DNA of 18,755 nucleotides. Source: DATLAN01 sp035527455 (GTDB taxonomy: Bacteria > Planctomycetota > Planctomycetia > Pirellulales > Thermoguttaceae). The number at the start of each line of letters is the position of its first letter. The stretch's first letter is position 1. Below, piece by piece: positions 14,539-18,755 of the stretch. The stretch is from NCBI GenBank assembly GCA_035527455.1, contig DATLAN010000559.1, positions 1 to 18,755 on the forward strand. Reading direction: 5' to 3'. The position numbers were made by a program, and so were the translations under genes. A model generated the notes under the pieces. That model saw only the letters and a program-made list of their open reading frames with translations. It searched no databases and was not told where the DNA came from.

Positions 14539-14580
14539 CCAATCGAAAAAAAATTTTCCAACCGCGACTTTTTTTTCCAA
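14539..14580. promoter_or_regulatory. Phased A-tract region with CCAA every 19 bp
   Basis: CCAA occurs at 14539, 14558 and 14577, exactly 19 bp apart, and is joined by homopolymer tracts: eight A then four T at 14546-14557, and eight T at 14569-14576. Read on the minus strand this is TTGG followed by an A-tract, twice. Spacing near two helical turns suggests intrinsically bent DNA or a repeated protein-binding site or UP-like element. The function is inferred. Confidence 0.4.
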
Positions 14581-14738
14581 GAATTCGCGCCGAAGAACGC
14601 CGGATGCGACGGTCCTTGGAAGAAGATGCGCCGACCTAGAACACGAACGTGAAAGCCGAAGACCCGTTTTCTCACCCGCTCACACAAGACGACGGGCACC
14701 GTTTCGACTTTCCGAAGCCGACTCGCATCGCTTCCCGG

Positions 14739-15470
14739 TCACGGTTGACGGCCGGCCGCCCAAAGACTGCCGCGGCGGATCAATTCGGCCACGCCGGGCA
14801 GTTGAATCGCCTTGACGTCGTGACCCAAAGGCGTGTGGAAGACGCGACCCTTGCCGTAATCCAACACGAAGGCCATCGGATGGTCCTTTCCGGTGATTTT
14901 CGACCGCGCCGTGGCCAATACTTCGACCGGCTTCTCTCCGATCAGGCAGATGTAGAGTTCGTCATCGGCCTGAAAGTCGTCCATTCCGCGCGTGATCGGG
15001 TGTTGGTCGTTGACGATCTTCACGGTAAACGGTCCGCGCCGGTCGTGCCCGGTCTTGCGATCCCAGACCTGTCCGACCAGGTTTTCGTACTCCGGCCAGT
15101 CCTCGAAAGCCCCGCAAGCGAAATGAAACGCCACCAAACCCTTGCCCTGTTTGACAAACTTCACCAGATTCTCTTTCGCCTGTGCCGCGTTGGCCAGCGG
15201 CTTGTAGTTCTTGAAGTGCAAGAACAGCAGATCGTAGTCGAAGACTTCGCGCGAGGCGAGGAAATCGACGTCCTCGACGATCCGCACTTCGAACCGCTTG
15301 TCCTGCTGGAGCACGTCGCGCAACGCCGGCGCGGTCGTCTTCCAGTTGTGAGCCCCGTGATCGACTCCCGTGATCAGCAAGACGCGGATCGATTGGGTGT
15401 CCTTTACTTCGTTCGGCTGCGAAGCGAGCAATGACGCGGCGGTGGCGAGCGTTACAAGGAGTGTGTTCAT
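14739..15470 (-). CDS. Secreted ThuA-domain protein
   Basis: A ThuA-like protein (class I glutamine amidotransferase-like fold, Pfam ThuA type) of 243 residues. Residues 1-17 form a short signal peptide (MNTLLVTLATAASLLA), so it is probably exported. Family motifs are VLLITGVDHGAHNW at 30-43, DLLFLHFKNY (80-89), GKGLVAFHFACGAFEDWPEY (109-128), HPITRGMDDFQADDELY (157-173) and GKGRVFHTPLGHD (207-218). ThuA was named from trehalose utilisation, and in planctomycetes many paralogues are associated with sugar metabolism; the substrate here is unknown. The start at 15470 is preferred because the signal peptide begins there; an earlier in-frame ATG at 15539 adds 23 residues that do not look like part of the family. 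It lies downstream of the isomerase gene on the same strand. Confidence 0.9.
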   Translation of the reverse strand: MNTLLVTLATAASLLASQPNEVKDTQSIRVLLITGVDHGAHNWKTTAPALRDVLQQDKRFEVRIVEDVDFLASREVFDYDLLFLHFKNYKPLANAAQAKENLVKFVKQGKGLVAFHFACGAFEDWPEYENLVGQVWDRKTGHDRRGPFTVKIVNDQHPITRGMDDFQADDELYICLIGEKPVEVLATARSKITGKDHPMAFVLDYGKGRVFHTPLGHDVKAIQLPGVAELIRRGSLWAAGRQP

Positions 15471-15531
15471 GGCAATTCCGGAGGTTGGGGGGGAGAGAAT
15501 CGTAAGAAAACGACCTTTGGGTCCGGTGCGA

Positions 15532-15545
15532 AGCCGCAAGCGGCT
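15532..15545. repeat. Short palindrome between the isomerase and ThuA genes
   Basis: AGCCGC and GCGGCT around AA form a 6-bp stem 11 bp beyond the isomerase stop. There is no U-tract on the minus strand. A similar AGCCGCAAGCGGCT element is common in planctomycete intergenic DNA, to my recollection. Confidence 0.4.
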
Positions 15546-15556
15546 CTATCCGTATA

Positions 15557-16399
15557 TTATATCAACCCGCGAAGGAACTCGACGCTGTCGCGGATATTCT
15601 CGTCCGACCCGTAGCATTCGATCGAGACGGCCCCGCTCCAGTCGGTCTCTTTGAGGAATTCGATGCATTTTTTGATGTTCTCGGCGTTCACGCCGCCGCC
15701 GATGGGCACTTCGCTGGTGGCGATGCCCGTCTCTTCGCCCCGAACCGCCGCGGCCAGTCCCTCGCTGACGTCCTTGATATGGGCGTGGGAGAGGTACTTT
15801 CGGAACCGCTTGAGATACTCCACCGGATCGAGCCCGGCGATGAACGAGTTGCCCGTGTCCATGTTGAACCGCAGGTACTGCGAGTCGAAGTAATCGAACA
15901 ACCGCTGCATGAAATCCCCGTCGGTGGTGTAGGGTCCGTGGGGTTCGACGTTGATGATCACGCCGTAATCCTCGGCCCAGGGCAGGCACTGGCGGTAATT
16001 GTCGCAGGTGATGCGGAAGACCTCCTCCCGGTCGAAACCCTTGATCTCGAAGGCCCCGTCGACCGTATCGACCATCGGGCAATCCAATTCGGCGGCGAAG
16101 CGGATCGATTGCTGCACGTACTGCACGCCGAAGGCCGATCCGTCGGGTCCCATCAAGGGATAAGAACCGTCGATCTGGGAGACTTTCAGCCCGTTCTCCT
16201 CCAGGTATTTCCGCAGCGCCCGGGGGTTCGACTGCAGGGAGATGCCCGGATCGTACCCCATCGCCTGGATGAAGTTCTGCCCGTGGATCACGGCGAACTC
16301 GATATGTTCCAGGCCGTATTTCACCGCGGCTTCGCAAGCGGTCTCGAAGCTGCCGCTCAAGGGGCGCCAATTGTCGGTGTGCATGCCCAATTCGATCAT
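15557..16399 (-). CDS. Sugar phosphate isomerase/epimerase (xylose isomerase-like TIM barrel)
   Basis: A TIM-barrel protein of 280 residues related to AP endonuclease family 2 and xylose isomerase-like enzymes, which isomerise or epimerise sugars using divalent metal. Probable metal ligands at barrel strand ends are E152 (NVEPHGPY), D181 (NMDTGN), H205/H207 (SHAHIKD) and E261 (SIECYG). There is no signal peptide, so it is cytoplasmic. The start at 16399 has GGAGGG 7 nt upstream; the same frame extends 26 codons further without support. It is divergent from the URO-D-like genes and upstream of the ThuA gene, consistent with a carbohydrate catabolism cluster, but the substrate is not evident. 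Confidence 0.92.
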   Translation of the reverse strand: MIELGMHTDNWRPLSGSFETACEAAVKYGLEHIEFAVIHGQNFIQAMGYDPGISLQSNPRALRKYLEENGLKVSQIDGSYPLMGPDGSAFGVQYVQQSIRFAAELDCPMVDTVDGAFEIKGFDREEVFRITCDNYRQCLPWAEDYGVIINVEPHGPYTTDGDFMQRLFDYFDSQYLRFNMDTGNSFIAGLDPVEYLKRFRKYLSHAHIKDVSEGLAAAVRGEETGIATSEVPIGGGVNAENIKKCIEFLKETDWSGAVSIECYGSDENIRDSVEFLRGLI

Positions 16400-16524
16400 T
16401 TTCGGTCCCTCCGAGGTTTGCAGGTGGTAGTTCGCTGTGGATGCGCCCAGAATAAACCGCCCGCATCGCGGATACAAGCCCCTGGAAAACGCGCGGGAGT
16501 TGCACTACCATCCAAGATCGGCGA

Positions 16525-16600
16525 GGGTGGCACGCCCTGAGGAACGAAGGGCGTGGTCGGCCGGTTCACCACGCCCTTCGTTCCTCAGGGCGTGCCACCC
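16525..16600. repeat. 76-bp double-hairpin palindrome, second copy
   Basis: Perfect 33-bp arms at 16525-16557 and 16568-16600, identical in sequence to those at 8004-8079, with a 10-nt centre differing at two positions. It lies in the divergent region between the isomerase and the first URO-D-like gene, where it could affect two promoters or be neutral. Confidence 0.9.
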
Positions 16601-16664
16601 GACTCGACAAGCAATTCCTGCGCGATTCTCTGGAGCCGGTCGGCCAAACGAAGGGAACCCTCAC

Positions 16665-17759
16665 GTGCCCGATTTCGAGAACTTCAGGAAGGCCGTGCTC
16701 TGCCGGGGCGAGCCGAAACGCGTGCCGCAGTTCGACGGGACCGTGGCCGAAGACATCAAGTCCCGCCTGCTGGGCAAGCCGATGGCCACGCTCGAAGACG
16801 AAGTCGAGTTCTGCATGAAGGCCGGTTACGACTTCGTGCCGCTGACGCTCGGCTTCCGGCAGACGATCCGCGGTGAAAAGTTGGGCATCATGGGCACGAA
16901 ACATCTCCACAGCACCGTGCTTAGACCGGTCGAGGCCCAGTACAACCCCTTCCAGAAGGGAAAGAATACCCGCATGTGGGCAGAAGAAGGCCGGGGATTG
17001 ATTCACGACGACGCCTCCTTCGACAACTTCGACTGGCCCGATCCCGACACGGCCTACAGCTACGATACGGTCGAGCAACTCGGCCGGCTGCTCCCCCCGG
17101 AGGCGAAACTGGTGATCAACGTCGGCTACATCTTCATGGCCCCCTGGATGCTGATGGGCCTGGAACGCTTCTGCATCGCCACGGCCGAAGGCGATCCGCT
17201 GGTCGAAAAGGTCATCGAGCGGGTCGGCCGCACTCAGCAACGGGTGGTCGAAAACGTCCTGCAATACGACTGCGTCGGCGCCATCCGCATGCCCGACGAC
17301 CTGGCCCACACCGGCGGGACCATCGTGGCGCCGAGATTCCTGCGACGGCACATCTTCCCTTGGCACAAGCGGATCGGCGAGCCGGTTCGGGCCAAGGGGT
17401 TGCCGTACCTGTACCACTCCGACGGGCGGCTCTACGACGTGATCGACGACCTGATCGAGTGCGGCTTTCACGCGTTGCACCCCTGCGAGCCGTCGAGCAT
17501 GGACATCGCCGAGTTGAAGCGTCGCTACGGCGGCCGGCTTTGCCTGTGCGGCAACATCGACCTGGACACGACCCTCACTCGCGGCACTCCGGAGCAGGTA
17601 GAAGAGGAAGTGAAGCTCCGCATCCGCACGATCGCGCCCGGCGGCGGCTACTGTTGCGGATCGTCGAATTCGGTGCCCGAATACGTCCCCTACGAAAACT
17701 ACCTGGCCATGATCCGCGCGGTCCGGAAGTACGGAGAATACCCGATCGATTCGACCTGA
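16665..17759 (+). CDS. Uroporphyrinogen decarboxylase-like protein, copy 1
   Basis: A 364-residue member of the URO-D superfamily, which includes haem-pathway HemE and corrinoid or coenzyme M methyltransferases (MtaA/CmuA type). Visible elements are DDxxEF-like helix 44-50, AGYDFVPLTLG (53-63), MWAEEGRG, VGYIFMAPWMLMG (153-165), HKRIGEP, YLYHSDGR (248-255), HPCEPSSMDI and CGNIDLD (295-301) followed by GGGYCCGSSNSVP. The latter motifs match the ligand-binding core of URO-D-like methyltransferases better than HemE. The GTG start is supported by the paralogue, which begins with the same MPDF.N.RKA.LCRGEP, and by AAGGGA 8 nt upstream. The methyl acceptor is unknown. It is followed 40 nt later by copy 2. 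Confidence 0.9.
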   Translation: MPDFENFRKAVLCRGEPKRVPQFDGTVAEDIKSRLLGKPMATLEDEVEFCMKAGYDFVPLTLGFRQTIRGEKLGIMGTKHLHSTVLRPVEAQYNPFQKGKNTRMWAEEGRGLIHDDASFDNFDWPDPDTAYSYDTVEQLGRLLPPEAKLVINVGYIFMAPWMLMGLERFCIATAEGDPLVEKVIERVGRTQQRVVENVLQYDCVGAIRMPDDLAHTGGTIVAPRFLRRHIFPWHKRIGEPVRAKGLPYLYHSDGRLYDVIDDLIECGFHALHPCEPSSMDIAELKRRYGGRLCLCGNIDLDTTLTRGTPEQVEEEVKLRIRTIAPGGGYCCGSSNSVPEYVPYENYLAMIRAVRKYGEYPIDST

Positions 17760-17799
17760 GGGCCTAAGACAACCGAGGGTCACGTAACGAAAGCTCCCC

Positions 17800-18755
17800 A
17801 TGCCCGACTTCGCCAATCTCCGCAAAGCGTTCCTCTGCCGGGGCGAGCCGGCCCGCGTGCCCGCGCTGGAGTACAGCGTCGATCAGGGCATCAAGGCCCG
17901 ATTCCTCGGCCGCCCGATCGAAACCATCGACGACGAGGCCGCGTTCTTCCTCTCGGCCGGCTACGATTTCGTGCCCGTACTGTTCGGCATGAAGTTGACG
18001 CTCACCCAGCGCGCCGCGGCGGCCGGCGGTCCGGGACACATGAAGCCGGCCGAAGCCCGCTACGATGCGAACCGTCAGGAAACCAGCGTGCGGCTCTGGG
18101 CGGAAGAAGGCGAGGGGCTGATCACCGACGAGGCCTCGCTGGACGAGTTCCCTTGGCCCGATCCGGACGCCTACGACTACGGCCAACTTGCCCGGCTCGG
18201 CCGGATTCTGCCCTCGGAGGCGAAGGTGATCCCCTTGGTCGGCTACATCTTCGCCGCCGGTTGGATGCTGATGGGCTTCCGCCGCTTCTGCTTCGACGTG
18301 GCCGACGGGGCGCCGCTGGCCGCCAAGGTGCTCCGCAAGCTCGGCGAGTTGCACCATCGGGTGGTCGAGAACCTGTTGCAGTTCGACTGCGTCGGCGCGA
18401 TCTGCATGCCCGACGACATGGCCTACGCCACGGCGCTGATGGTCCGGCCGGAGCTGCTCCGCGAGCACGTGCTGCCGTGGCACAAGCGGATCGGAGATCT
18501 CGTCCGGCGGAAGGACCTGCCGTACCTGTTCCACAGCGACGGCCGCTATCTGCCGGTGATCGAGGACCTGATCGCGTGCGGCTACCATGCCATCCACCCC
18601 TGCGAACGGGCGAGCATGGACATCGTCGAGCTGAAACGGCGTTACGGCGGCCGCTTGTGCCTGTGCGGGAACATCGATCTCGATTCGACGCTCACCCGAG
18701 GCACGCCGGCGGAAGTCGAAGCCGAGGTCAAAACCCGCATCCGCACCCTCGGCCC
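17800..18755 (+). CDS. Uroporphyrinogen decarboxylase-like protein, copy 2 (cut by window end)
   Basis: The frame opens at an ATG 40 nt after the stop of copy 1 and stays open to the last base, giving at least 318 residues without a stop. It aligns along its whole length with copy 1: the starts MPDFANLRKAFLCRGEP and MPDFENFRKAVLCRGEP match, and the blocks VGYIF, WMLMG, RVVENLLQFDCVGAI, PWHKRIG, HSDGRY and KRRYGGRLCLCGNIDLD are almost identical. The middle differs more (GMKLTLTQRAAAAGG), which suggests different specificity after tandem duplication. Shine-Dalgarno is weak. The C-terminus lies outside the window. Confidence 0.93.
   Translation, partial: MPDFANLRKAFLCRGEPARVPALEYSVDQGIKARFLGRPIETIDDEAAFFLSAGYDFVPVLFGMKLTLTQRAAAAGGPGHMKPAEARYDANRQETSVRLWAEEGEGLITDEASLDEFPWPDPDAYDYGQLARLGRILPSEAKVIPLVGYIFAAGWMLMGFRRFCFDVADGAPLAAKVLRKLGELHHRVVENLLQFDCVGAICMPDDMAYATALMVRPELLREHVLPWHKRIGDLVRRKDLPYLFHSDGRYLPVIEDLIACGYHAIHPCERASMDIVELKRRYGGRLCLCGNIDLDSTLTRGTPAEVEAEVKTRIRTLG

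Larger units (their letters stand above)
13584..14738. other. Gene-poor 1.15-kb island of lower GC upstream of the H1-like gene
   Basis: I see no convincing gene on either strand. Open frames exist (for example minus 13883-14542), but their products are rich in Cys, Ser, Arg and His without hydrophobic pattern, and third codon positions lack the G/C bias of the neighbours. The sequence is dense in TCGA, TTCGAA and CGTCG words and visibly less GC-rich than the flanks. Local structure includes hairpins at 13703-13718 (CAGTGC/GCACTG) and 14158-14185 (CGCCGTGA/TCACGGCG) and phased A-tracts at 14546-14576. Possible roles are a long 5' leader or structured RNA of the H1-like gene, a regulatory region, or a decayed gene. 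Confidence 0.6.

Noticed and set aside
13883..14542. 219-codon minus-strand frame in the gene-poor island
   Set aside because: Composition (many Cys, Ser, Arg), lack of hydrophobic pattern and lack of G/C-rich third positions argue against coding.
13584..14738. Replication origin in the AT-richer island
   Set aside because: No DnaA-box-like TTATCCACA clusters and no dnaA, dnaN or gidA neighbours.

Overview
The window is GC-rich bacterial chromosomal DNA that most resembles a planctomycete, probably of the Pirellulales type. This rests on four things: secreted lactonase-like and ThuA-like proteins, tandem uroporphyrinogen decarboxylase-like genes beside a sugar phosphate isomerase, a short lysine-rich histone H1-like gene, and many dispersed palindromic repeats between genes. 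The phylum is an inference, since there is no rRNA or other marker gene here.

Layout. Positions 2-61 hold the last codons of a probable PQQ-type beta-propeller protein. A perfect 28-bp inverted repeat and a secreted 6-phosphogluconolactonase-family protein (223-1488) follow; the lactonase C-terminus has been rewritten by a palindromic repeat. Next come a single-domain response regulator (1585-2031), a 29-residue very basic protein with its own promoter (2207-2296), and an HDOD protein with a degenerate GGDEF-like domain (2562-4193). From 4412 to 11179 the genes run on the minus strand: a small membrane-anchored protein of unknown function, enolase, a MgtE magnesium transporter, a CobB/CbiA-like protein that has lost its active-site motifs, and a DegP/HtrA protease. 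Divergent from htrA, a strong promoter drives rnc (RNase III) and, 4 nt later, a ThiI-like tRNA sulfurtransferase (to 13155). A degenerate repeat array and a bidirectional terminator close that unit.

On the minus strand at 13431-13583 is a 50-residue lysine-rich H1-like protein with a GTG start and a perfect Shine-Dalgarno sequence. Upstream of it lie about 1.15 kb with no convincing gene, lower GC and phased A-tracts, the least explained part of the window. A secreted ThuA-domain protein and a TIM-barrel sugar phosphate isomerase/epimerase follow on the minus strand. Divergently, two tandem URO-D-like paralogues run to the right edge; the second is cut by the window end.

How the genes relate. 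Most are housekeeping or single-function genes: glycolysis (enolase), magnesium uptake, envelope proteolysis, RNA processing and tRNA modification. The right end looks like a catabolic or cofactor-linked cluster (isomerase, ThuA, URO-D-like pair). No CRISPR array, phage, integrase, transposase, tRNA or rRNA was seen. The most notable observations are the CobB-like pseudoenzyme, the orphan island beside the H1-like gene, two tiny basic genes that simple gene callers could miss, and a mosaic of several palindromic repeat families, one a nested 197-bp element between mgtE and eno.
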